From Pelodera strongyloides (Eukaryota; Nematoda; Chromadorea; Rhabditida; Rhabditidae), in contig JAANDG010000601.1 in assembly GCA_036852015.1 (NCBI GenBank), positions 23,832 to 87,831 on the forward strand: a stretch of DNA of 64,000 nucleotides, read 5' to 3'. Position 1 is the stretch's first letter; each line of letters begins with the position of its first letter. The translations under genes and the position numbers were made by a program. This document shows positions 13,601 through 26,700 of this stretch, one piece after another. The notes beneath the pieces were generated by a model that searched no databases, was not told where the DNA came from, and saw only the letters and a list, made by a program, of their open reading frames with translations.

Positions 13601-13891
13601 GCGCATATCGCGCACACGGATCTTCATCGTGACACTAGAAATCTGCGATCAGCATTTTGCTCACACGGAGTAAGCGTATTTTGAAGCAAAGAAAAGTCTA
13701 AAACTTATTAAACTCTTGAGTCTTAATGTTAGAAAACAATGCTCTAGAAAGGGAGGAAACGTTTCTTCGCAGAATAGCGTTATATTGAAATTTTGTTAGA
13801 AATCGTGGAAATCCTCAACAATATAATCAATAATTGCCAACAAATATTGATTGCTTCTAGTGAATATAGTTTGCTGCGCTTCCTGTCTATT

Positions 13892-13962
<71 letters not shown>

Positions 13963-14899
13963 TATTAGTGTACACAGAAGCCGAGAGGAAGTTCTCTATT
14001 TCTCTGACCGCCGAACGTCCTTGTCCTGTCATCGCGTGCAAACATACACTGCGTGAGTGGGACGGTTGCGTGCTAGATAGGAAGACTACACTCAATTAGG
14101 CAATTAGTCAATTATCAGAATAATTAAAGCGGTATGGCACGTGGTTTCAGTGTCGCACTGGCATGGCAGGTAGTTTCACCTATGTCATACGATCATACCC
14201 TTTAAAAAAAGTGAATAAACTTGAGAAATTTTTTTATCGTATGACACGTATTTTCACGTGTCATACCACTTTAAAAAGAGTAATAAAGTTGAGAAAAAAG
14301 TTTAAAAGTGTCACTTTCAGCAATTCAAATGGCGACGCCAACGCCGACGACGTTGTGGAATCCACCGGCGTTGGAAGTTTCCAACGCTCAGAAGCAATAT
14401 GCACAAGGATTTCTTGGTAAGCAATCCTTTGCTATCATAAATATTTTTTTTGAACTCTGCATGGCAGCGTTATGGCTCTACGCCAACCTGAGCTTGTATG
14501 TGTACCCTTTCCATAGCAAAATATGCTTTTCTGCAGCAACTTAAACCATTCCTGGTCTCTTGAAATGCTGTCTTTCGAGATTGAAATGTGAACTATAATC
14601 GGTGAATCGTTGTTGAATATCGAGCTTTATTTGATATATGTGAATCCATCTCATTCTCTCTCTCTCGACTCTCTCTCCCTCTCTCTCTATCTCTCTCTCC
14701 CTCCCTCTCAATGAACATCCATATCTCGTCACACGTTTCAGGTTCTTCGTATCTCTCTTTCTTCGATCCCTCTCTTCTCCTCTCGTTCTCTATCATCATA
14801 ACTCTGTCGTCTGGTCATTCTCACACGGACTCAGTGACTCAGAGTACGTTGCGATGGTGAGACATGCTGGGCAATTGATTCTCCCATGTGCGTTTCTGG

Positions 14900-14933
<34 letters not shown>

Positions 14934-17711
14934 CATGTCACGTTGATCCTCTCTCTGCCAACTCAAGACATCTAGAGAGAGAGAGAGAGAACACTCTAAA
15001 AAATTTCTTCCAACCTAGAAAACTGACAACATAATCGAGTAGTCAGTTATTGGGGGACACGGGGTTTCGAGCCTACTCGGTGCTTATTCTTATAAAAAAT
15101 ATTTTTAAAGCTGTACAACATCTGATATCCGGTTTTTGAAACTGCTCGAATGAGCGCGAGTATAAAAAAATCCAGCCTAATTCGAGATCGCTTACTGTTA
15201 GCATAAATGTATAGGATATTTTTTAAAAACCGGCTGTTACATCGCTTTAAATGGTAGATTCATTCCGTTTTCTGAGTTCTTACAGCTTGATCCATTCTCG
15301 TAACTTGTTCAAAAAAGGTGTAGACGTATAGAAGGATTTTTTATGCAGCCACAAAAGAGGAATCCCCAAAATCCAAAATTGTGAAATTATTGGATAATAC
15401 AATGCTGGGTTTCGTAATCTGCTGACTGCTGACTCACACGGTAAGCGTGACTACGGCAGCGTGGATTATTCTGCAAAACTTTTCACGAAAAAGGGGACGT
15501 GGTAAAATATAGAATGGCTATCAAACTTTTACGTATACAATATAATTCGGGGTTTGTAAAATGTGAATGTTGCGTAAATTCACTTCGGATCAACTAGCTG
15601 TAAATAGTTGAGAGGAGAGCGTAACCCAACCTCCCGTAATCCAAACTACAAAAGCTCCGCGTCAACTACTTACTACCCTGCCAGGTAACATACGTTGCCG
15701 GAAGCTACTTGGATAAGTTAGAGCGGGTCTGAACACTACGCATTCAAATAATGGTGCCTGCTGGTCCAATCTATGTTGTTTTATATGGACATTTATATTA
15801 TGCGATTCAGGCATAGTTTCTACCTAACATAGTCATTTAATACCTTTCCTTTACGCGTGATTGCCGTCAAGGTTACACTTTTATCATAGTGTTGATTGCG
15901 GTTTGCTATTCTCTGACAGGACTACAGTATTTCCTCCTTCACCACCTCTGCCCTCCAGGGTTTACTATAGAGAATCCGAAACTCTCGCCGTTCTTCAGCA
16001 CCTGTGCTCTCCAAAGCGTATCACAGAGAATCTTAAACTCTCGCCATCCTAGGTGTCTCCTTACAATTAGTATCGAAAGAGCAAGTTTCAGCATTTCTCT
16101 AGGGATGCTACTTGCAATGCCTATTATATACATACACATACACATCGTCGAACCCAATTGCCTTCTCGAGAGGGTAGAAACTAGGTTAATTAGAATATTT
16201 TGAATACTTGTTTTTTGAAGACAAAATTGGGGAAATGTTGATAATGAACAATAAAGTAAACAAAAAATTAACTTGGTTAGTAGAGGGGAGCACCCAGTGT
16301 AAATGAGCGCTAAAGCAAAATACCGGCCGGTTTTGAAACGCATCGTGGAAAGCTGAATTCTTACGTATTTATGCAAAGTTGCTCGAATTTAGCTCGATTT
16401 TTTATTCTAATTTATGTTCATTTGCATAAGCAGTATAAGAACGCTGGGAAACTAGCTGTGTTTTAAAAACCGGCCGGTATTTCGCTTTAAGAAATGGGCA
16501 TGTCTAGGCAAATGATCAAGTGCGGTATAATTTTTAATCAATTACTTAATACAATTTTATTTTATATACCAACTTTTTCTCATATATCCTTGTTTCCCTT
16601 TTCTCCTAGCAGAAATCTCAATTTGTTCGTTCAATCAATAGAACACCTAATGTAGTGTGGGACAGTGATGTCAAATATTGGAACAAACTTGAAAGTGAAA
16701 GTCGTGCGCCTGAAAATGATTCAATTAGCTCTATAAGATGGACTTGTGGTTTAGCATACCGTACTTTGTTTAAAGTAATAGTGGCATGTCTACAACATGA
16801 AACGCCGCGCCAGCGCCGCACGCTACGGGTGCGCGGATGCCAAATGGCGCACTTGTCGCTCACCTGATGCGCACATATAACACTGCACAAGATGCGCCAC
16901 ATGTGCGCCAACAGGCCCCCGCGCTGATGCTAGGCAACCTTTTTTTGTGCGCGGCGATGGCATTTAGTTTCTTCAGTGTATAAGCATCAGTATTTGAGTG
17001 AAAAAAAATAGCCGCAATTTAGTGAAAAATCCTTAAACACTACCTTACTTATTAGTTGGTTATAAATACTTCCATAATAGTGTGATGGATAAGGTGTACT
17101 GTGTATTTTCAAGGTATGTCCAAAGCCTATATGGAATCCTCTTATATGTATCGTATATTCTCCTTTTTAAATGATGACTTTTTGTTGGACGGTGGACGCA
17201 TTCGCGTTTATTGGTCACCTTTTTTCTGCATTCTAGTTTGAACCCCGTGTCACATGGATTAATGTGTGTACAAGGGGCAGCCACGCAGTTTTCAATTGAT
17301 GAATGTCCAAAAAGCGAACGTAGTAGGAGACATTTTGTCGATATTGACACATATTGGGGGATTGGGGGAAGGGGCAACCGGGAACAGGAATACTTACTGG
17401 GATTTGCGAAAATGAGTAATTTGACTCATGTGAATCGTTCCCTTGGTAATATCGGAATAAGTAAATATTCTTCAAATGCGGGCTGCTTCATTCCAGGGCG
17501 GTTCATTATGGGGTTCACAGCTTATGACTAGTTCTACGGAGCTGTTTGTGTCTTGATTCCGGTATTACGGTACTTTCTGAGGAGACTCTTTAATCATGTT
17601 CCAAAGTTACGGTTGAAGGTTGAAGTTCAAAAAAATAAAATAAACAAAGTAATGACGGAGCTAGCCGGTAAAATATCCTGCAATATATCGTCCAGGTTCT
17701 ATGCATCTTGT

Positions 17712-17780
<69 letters not shown>

Positions 17781-20700
17781 TACCCACTTAATCTTAAATT
17801 ACAAATAAGTGTTCGAAAATGAGTCTTCCTAGATGTTTCCACTTTTTCCCAACTGTTTTTTCAAGTTTCCTCCTGTCGTGTGCTTGACAAATTGTGTAAT
17901 CTCGTGTGTGTTGTAATGGTCAATTTCTTTGCGACAGTTGCCTGTTTTTGTTGAGTTTTGAGGAAACAGTTCGCGGTTGCTTGCGATGTATGAACTGTGT
18001 GTGAATGTAAGGAAAACCTTTCGTTTTAGCTAAAACACAGGTACAGGTTGAATACCGTTGGGTATAAAATATCATAGGTGAACTGACAAAAATCGTTGCA
18101 AGCGAGCGCTGTGGATTTGTTTATTAGTTTATTGTTGGGTTCATGGTATGATGTATGATCTACTTCTCAATTTTCTTGTGCTGAAAGAGGAGGGGGTTTC
18201 CGAAAAATACCGGATTGAGCAATACCGTAAACTTTGGTGTTATCTCGCGCAATACCGTAAACTTTGGAGTTATCTCGCGCAATACCGTAAACTTTGGAGT
18301 TATCTCGTGCAATACCGTAAATTTTGGAGTTCTTTGGAGTTATCTCGTGCAATACCGTAAACTTTGGAGTTATCTCGTGCAATACCGTAAATTTTGGAGT
18401 TCGTGCTATACCGTAAACTTTGGAGTTATCTCGTGCAATACCGTAAACTTTGGAGTTATCTCGTGCAATACCGTAAACTTTGGAGTTCGTGCAATACCGT
18501 AAACTTTGTAGTTCGTGCAATACCGTAAACTTTGTAGTTCGTGCAATACCGTAAACTTTGGAGTTATCTCGTGCAATACCGTAAACTTTGGAGTTCGTGC
18601 AATACCGTAAACTTTGGAGTTCGTGCAATACCGTAAACTTTGTAGTTCGTGCAATACCGTAAACTTTGGAGTTATCTCGTAAGCAAGGGCGTAAGTTACG
18701 GGGCATATCATTGAAGCTCTATTGACCTTCCTTCAGTTCTAAACTTATTCTCTATTTCTAGATGCCCTTCGACATGTGCAACAGATGGAAAACTTCAGAT
18801 ACGACAACAATATCCTGTCTCCTTCGGTTATCAATCTTGTTACACCGATCCTCGAGACAGAAATGATGAAGAGCCTTAGCAGTCCTCTAGTCTCACCACT
18901 GAACCCAAAGTGAGTGACCAAGTTCGGCTTTGTTGGGTCTTTGTGGGTCTTTGTCCAACTCTCGTGAGCCATTCTCACTAGAAAAGTTGTATGCAAATTG
19001 TACACAAGTGTTTCTGTATCTCAACTTGACATATGTCATGCTAGCTAACCCATGATTATGTTTATGAGGAGTGCTATTTCATGTTGGGTTCTATAGAAAA
19101 TTGAATTTGGATAAGAAATTATGGGTAACCCTTAGCCTTCCTACATACCCTTAACCTTCCTACAGTTCTCTTGTCTCACCACTAAACCCAAAGTACGTAA
19201 CCCTAAGCCTAAGCCTAAGCCTAAGCCTAAATCAAGTTCCGTCAAGAAAAACTACCACGTATACAATTATTCTATTTGTTCCAGAGACGTCGTCACCGTT
19301 CTCCAGGCGATCCAGGCTCAAACCCCTATCTCGGCACCACAGAAACTGTTGCCTGAGGTGAGCAATGGTTGTTCACTCTATGCGTTTGTAAGTTCAATTT
19401 CAAAGTTTTGGCTTCCTTCATTTGTTGGTAGGTGTCACTTGAAAGGGATAATCTCGAAAACCAGGTACCATACTTTTTCTTTTAAAGCGAAGTACTGGCC
19501 GGTTTTTGAAACGCATCGAGTACATCATCATGCTTATGCAAATTAACACAAATTGGAGTAAAAAATCGAGCTAAGTTCGAAGAGCTTAGCATAAATATGT
19601 TAAAATTCAGTTGTCCTCGATGCGTTTCAAAAACCGGCCGGTATTTCGCTTTAACGTTCAATAAAGAGTTACCTACAACTAATGGTAATTCAGCGGCACT
19701 CTTTCAGGATACCTCATCGGCCACAGTGAGCAGCTCATCCTCTTTAACACGTCCGACCCTCGCATCATTGGCTCAGCAGCTCCAATTCGAGTCGTCGTTC
19801 AAGCAACTGATCAACACTTCCACCGTAAGTCAACTTTCTTTTAAAGCGGTATTCACGTGGTTTATGAAAGGTATCTTATTATATAAAGGAGAAGAGTTTA
19901 CTTGGTCTTTTGTTTGTATGCACGCAACGAAATCCTTGCATAAAGAAAATTTTCTATTCGCAATCGAATGAGAACATACAAAATCTTTGCCGCTTGCGGT
20001 ATTCGAACCCACAGCAGCACCCAATCACTCGCTTCACAGTCCAATGCTCTACCTGCTGAGCTATGCTAGCTTATGACGAGGATAATCCTCTGCCCTACAT
20101 ACAGCACCTTCAATAGCAAATTTGCATGGTGGCATTAGTCGAGTGGTGATCCAAACTGATTATTATACGTTTCCACAATCAGAGACGTGTGATTGTGTGG
20201 GAGGAGAAAGAGACGAGAGTTAACTTTTTAAATCGTAGAATCCTTTTTTTAAATACGGAAACAATCGGCCGAAGGCCGATTCCTCCAGTCGGAGAAGAGC
20301 CCGTAGGGCTCTTCGAACGGTTGGTACTCGATAATTGCATTCCCATGTATTATCTTCCGGACCAGGCGGGCACAGAAAATTAGCATATACACTGCAACAC
20401 AGTTGTTTAGAATACGGTTGCAGTGTTTTACATGCTATTCCGAGAGTATACTCATGGAATGCATACAATTGGACACGTTGCCACACGCACGCACGCATGC
20501 ACACAAACAGTATTTAATCTAAAATACTGTATTTTCAGCCTAGTACATCCACCGGAGCCGGCGCGTCTGGTTCGTCATCAACCTACTCACAACCACCTCC
20601 ACCGCCAGTTCATTTGAATATTCCAAAGCCGGATGAGAAATCGATATCTTCAATATCCCCGCAGTCGTCTACAATTTCGACGAACAACATTCAACACCAA

Positions 20701-23700
20701 CCAACAAATACTGCCACCATGGATAGCATGGGAGAAACTGATGTGAGTATTTCTTGGGAATAAGCTGGGGATTATTCTTAGCCGACTGACCTTCGCCGCA
20801 CCATTCGGTCTTGTTCATAATCGGCAAAACTGATGCACCGTTTCCGCAGTTTCCTTTGACGGAAAAAAGTGCGGAACTAGACTATTTTGACAATAATTCA
20901 ACATGGTAAAGCTAAATTAATGGTAAGTAATGAGTGCACTATAATCAACAATTCTATTCGCCTTCAGCTTCAGGATCAATTGTACAATTATCCGTGTACA
21001 TCCGTTATCTTATTATATAAAAGGGTAACTGTAGTGTGTGCTAGCATTCACGTTACGGAAGTAATTAGAATAAATTGTTCCGCTTTGAATATAAAAGAGT
21101 GCCGCAGCTCAAAGTAGAGTAATTTCATGTAAAAGAACGATTTCATATACGTTGCAGGCATTTCATAAGCATGGAAAGACGCCTCAGGCAGCGTTGCCGT
21201 CTGGTTCTAATATATCTATTTAGATTTCAAACCGTTTTTCGCGCGGAATTTCCGAACTCTCCGATGATATGTCGTCCAGGTCATCGTCGACAGGACCCTC
21301 TGGTCGTCTACTGCCTTCTCGTGGAGAAAGACTAGAAGAGTCAGTTTCATTTTTTTATTTCATTACCGTATCCTGTTGTGATTTAGAATTTTAGGCAGTT
21401 TGGAGTTTGGGATATCATGCCGAACGCTGTGCAAATGACGTACTGAATTAGGTATTAAAGCGAAATACCGGCATGATTTTGAAACGCATCGTGGATAACT
21501 GAATTCTTACGTATTTATGCTAATTTGCTTGAATTTAGCTCATTTTTTTATTATAATTTATGTTCTTTTGCACAAGCTGCATAAGAATGCTGGTCTAGTC
21601 GACGTGTTTCAAACACCGGCCAGTATTTCGCTTTAATCTATCTTGGTCTTTATAAATGTACTAAAATCCGTCTCTCGATCCCCTCCACGACAAATTTTGT
21701 TGAATTGCAGTCGTAGTCTTCTTCTCATAAATTCTCGAATCACTCCATATCCACCATCCATAGCACCTATACAGTTGCATGATTGTGTGCATGAGACTGC
21801 ACCAAACTTCTTGCGTCTTATATCTACCAATTTTGAAGTAGTTTGTTTTCCAAATTGCTACGTGTCGACTACAATAACACTACTATTAATAACAATAATT
21901 TGTGGTTAGAATTTCGTGTAGATCATTCAGATTAGATGACTACTTCTCCCTTAGGAGTTCCGTATTGAAAACAAGTTATCGTATCCCCTGGCAACGAGGT
22001 TTTCACGGTTAATAACTAAGGCTCATAGAGATGAGAGATGACTAAACAATTCATGAATTGTATTCTAAACTAGAAAATATTCTTTGAGTAAGCATGAAAA
22101 GTGCAGACTTTGCTCTTGGCTATATGTTATCATGAGTCCAACTTCAGTAAAGGTGGAGGGAATTATTTAAATTACAGTGTTGAGTTGCGTGAATGGTAGC
22201 TCTAGGAAACCTCGAACTTACCTCTAATTAATAGTATCACATGGCGTGTTATTAGATGTAGACGAAGGAATATCAGTAAGACTAGTGGCAAATGTGTGTA
22301 CAGTCGGTTTTTGAAACGCATCGTTTACAGCTGATTTCTTACGTATTCATGCAAAGTTGCTCGAATTTAACTCGATTGTTTCTTCTAATTTATGATCGTT
22401 TGCATAAGCTACATAAGAATGATGGTGTACTCGATGTGTTTCAAAACCCGACCGGTATTTCGCTTTAATAATAAATGAAAAATCTGTGAATTCGAACCCC
22501 ACAGTTTGAAGTTTGGAAGTATACTGTTGGTGTACCCCAAGCCCCAACCCATCATTACGTCACTTACGTAATATAGTTCTCGATAACGCTATTTCCGGTC
22601 GAAGAAAAAATATTAAAGCAAAGTCATATCGCGGTTCAGAGGTGTCCGACTACACCTGATAACAACACACAAAACACTACAACCCACGCAGTGATAGTAT
22701 CGGAGGCGTTTTCCTGGTGGAAATCATTTTTTTTTGCAAAAATGACCTTAGCCTAGGTGACTGAACTATGCGGTTGCTCTTTGAATTAGATAAGTTCGGA
22801 GATTTGGTCCCTCGGTTTAGGCTTAGGCTTAGGCTTAGGCTTAAGTTTTCGAGAAGTGTAGCATTGTAGCCACCGCTAAGCATGTAGACAGAAGGTAACA
22901 TTTATGTAAAATCAGTCTTCCGAGGCCACACATGGTATACAATCATACTGCAAGGCTTAAAGTACAGCATATGTTAAATTACAATTGCCTATCAATCTCT
23001 CCCTCTCTCTCACTTCAAATTCGAATTAGTTCGAATTCTGTCAGAAATATTACCTAATGATATGATGTATAATGCTTTTGGTATTTGCCTAGTGCCCGGG
23101 TGCCCGCAATCTGTGCACCTTTTTTATTTACAGTTTGGGTGTGGCTGATCAGCCTACACATATAATATAAATTGCTATTTTTATACAGTATCTTACCACT
23201 GCTTTCTGTCCGTTGATAATCAGAAGTCTATTTGTTACTTTTCCACGCCTACCACCTGATTATTATTATTGATGAGAAAGATTATACAAGCCGGACCTCC
23301 TTGGATTAGTTTCCTGATTAAAAGCTTGATAACTTTAAAGGTGATTATTAGCATCGGATGAGTCATATGGCACAATTAGTCACCTAAACTTAGCTAATCG
23401 CTGATTGGTTCTCACCGTCCCAATTAAAGGACTTGGAGCTACTGTAGTTGGTGTGTCACGGGAGTTGTCAGCTTTCAGTTAAAGTAAGTAAAAGTGTAGA
23501 GAAATGGTAGTCATACGCTTTCAGAGGGTTATTCCCATACGCCTCGACCAAGTTATTATGGCTATTGCTACATAACCATTAGTTCACCAGTAACTATCAG
23601 TTTACCAATAGTTTTTACTGGATTATGTGGACATCACTCAGATCCACAATCTTCTTTTTATATAAAGGAGAAGAGTTTGTTTATCATTTTGATTGTCGTT

Positions 23701-26700
23701 TTGTGTAAACGGGACGAAGCCTTTTCATAAATATATTATCGCAATTGAAATACAACATACAAAACCCTTTGCCTGTTGAGCCATGCGGGCTTATGAGCCC
23801 GTAGGCCTCTTTGAACGGCTGGTACTTAATGTTCCAAAATATCTATATTATACCTTAACTTTACATCGATCCCTTCGAAATATTATGTTACTTTCTGGTT
23901 TACTTCAAGTTCCTATCTGCGTATAGTCCGGAATATCGAACTCTAACAAAGCGGTAAAGAGCCTATAATCCTCATTAATCACAAATCATAAGGTATTCAG
24001 TGCACATATGACCCTCCACAACATAATTCAATAGAATATAATAGAACTTAACCGACTCATAACCTTATTCACCCCTTGGTTAAGTGCTCGAACAATTGAA
24101 CCTTTTGTAAATTCGGATTTGTGGCTTATTAATCATAAGCCTACTTACGTCGGTAGACTCCCAGTGCTATTTATGTGGTAGGCAAGCAGTAGGAATGTAA
24201 AGTGAGAAAACAAGGATTGTTCTTATTTAAAGTTTAAAGGATGTTACTTTGGACAAAAGGAAAATACCGTACACATATGTGTGGCGTGATGGAGGAATAG
24301 TTGAATCGAGGACTTTGAAAACCCAGAAAAAACGTTATTCTGAAATTGTGTGTGTAAAACAGTAACATACTTTCCACGAGGCTTGTGATAATATAGTGCT
24401 GCCCTTATTCGACAGGAGTTGCGAGATTTATTTTCAAGAAAATGCACGCTGGAAAACAACAGTGTTACCACGTGAAGACGTTAGTCAGAAGTTAGCTGCA
24501 ATCATAGTTTGTTCATAACGCAGTATATATTTATTTTTAGTCTGAAGTACCCAAGCCATACGTAAAAACTAGGAAACCAGACAAAATATTATGTTTACAG
24601 ACATTCCGATTTCTGCAAAATTTGGGGCGCTCATTGAAAAACAAATCTGCTATTTTCGTCTGCGAAACATGAAACAATCATAACATAGTTTGCAGGTTTC
24701 GTATGTATGTTTTAGATGCTTTGATTACCGTACTCAATAATACCAATTACATCGTAACTGCTTATTAGCCGAACTTTTTTTATTCCAAAAAGGAAATTGG
24801 GAAAATCATAGACGTGAAAGGAGAGTGGGACAAATATACGCAGATGCTAATACTTTAATACACGCAACAAATTAAAGCGAAATAACGGCCGGGTTTTGAA
24901 GCACATCTCAAGTATTTGCATTCCTATGCATTTATGCAAAGTGGGGTTTATTTGGGGCCTAGTTTTTATTCAGATTTTTTTTGCTCATTTTCATAAGCTC
25001 CATAAGAAAGCAGGTGTGCGCAATGCGTTTCAAAAACCGGCCGTTATTTCGCTTTAAAACTTCGGAAACTGGGTGAATCACATAACACATAGATCTCAAG
25101 ACCCAATGGGCCCACTTCTCGAACTATCCCTAGGTCCCGAAGCCGTTTTTGCTTGCGCACTTTGTGTTTTGCTTGCGCAATTTTTGTACAGCCAATGCTT
25201 GAGGGTTTCTTGTTTGCAGACCTAATAGAAAAATGATGTCACAGAATTGAAACTGTGCTATCATAGAAACAGATAGGTAGAGGCAGAATTTTGCCAGAGT
25301 TGTTTGTGTAAACTTTACGTTACAAGTCCTATAAATAATAAGTTGACGTGTTGAAGTAAGCAAACTTTTCGTATTATTAGTGGTACGCAAATAAAATCGA
25401 AATTTCCTGCAAAATTAAAACAAATAGACGGTCTGGTTTCTAATTTACAGCAACTATAGTTTCTTAAAAAAACAATATCGAAATTTTGCAAATTTACAAA
25501 AGTCGGTCCATAACCGAGATCCAACCTCCTCTGGTAATATAATATTCATAGTAGTAACCAAATGAGACAGGTTCAAAATTTTGTCGGCACTAAAAAAACC
25601 GCAGAACATCAAAGTTTACTTTTCCGAACGGCAAATGACTTACACGATCTACGTTTGTTGAAAAGACGAAGAAAAAAAGAGAGAGAGAGAAATAAAGGGA
25701 CACAGAAAGAGAGAGAGAGAGAGAGAAAAGAGAGAGGGAGAGAGAGACAGAAAGTGAGAAGGAGAGAGACACAGAGAGAGATAATAGACAAAGAGGTAAA
25801 GTGACATTTTTTCCAAAAAGGGAAATTTTTCACGTAAGGTTCTGTCGCGCTTTTGATTTTGTGCCCCTCGAGATACGAACGAGCCTAAACAGGTTATGAA
25901 TCGTGACGCGCTACAAATACTAGCCATTTCATTTGTACTTTAAACTTTGTATTTTGGATCCTACTTTGTAGTTTGTATTTTGGAAAATAATGCTTCTGGT
26001 TTGCACTTATTTCCCACCTAATTGTTTACTCGTGTTCTGCTAATTAAATCAACTTATTAAATCAAGAATTTCAATGTAGGTATCCGTTTATGGCAGGAGC
26101 CTTTCTTGCTTTCTCCTATGTGTAAATGTGACAGTTCCGCGATGGTCTACGTCATCATATTGCTAGCGATGACGTAATATTGCACAATTGCCTGTATTGT
26201 AGATGGTCTTGGGCTACGGTAATTGTATGTCCCCTACGCTACTGTAGGAATCAGTTTTGCTCAAAGCTAACATTTCGATCCAACTGTTTATTCCTATTCC
26301 GTAATGATAACAATCTACTATACGCTTTACAACCCGGATATACCTTTCTGCCATTACTCATCAAAACTTAAACACTCGTCCTGTGATGTTTGTATGTACC
26401 TATACAATTCATGACTCAGCCACACCCTCATGTGAACTATGAACTACACAACTGTCCAGTTTACGAAGTTCTGTCGCGGCACCCCGTCCGACTGTATCAT
26501 GTATTTGCATATTCGAAATGTTCCGTATTGCTTTTCCCTTTTCATCTGCGTCTCTTGATAGCGCACACTCTCTAATCACTGATTTCGTAACCAAAAGCGG
26601 TGTGCGTGCGTGCTGCGCAGTGGTTGCGGAGGCATCGCGGCAGCGGCGTCTGACTCACCGGTGGGCGGGGCCAGCGCTCGAGCACAGGCTTTCTGTTCTG

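Noticed and set aside
15939..16376. 145-codon open frame on the minus strand
   Set aside because: It runs into a group A element and across two imperfect copies of a GAATCCGAAACTCTCGCC-type repeat; no recognisable domain.
18167..18706. 179-codon minus-strand frame with repeats of [10 protein letters not shown]
   Set aside because: It is only the translation of the minisatellite; the unit lengths force frame changes between motifs, so no selection for protein is visible.
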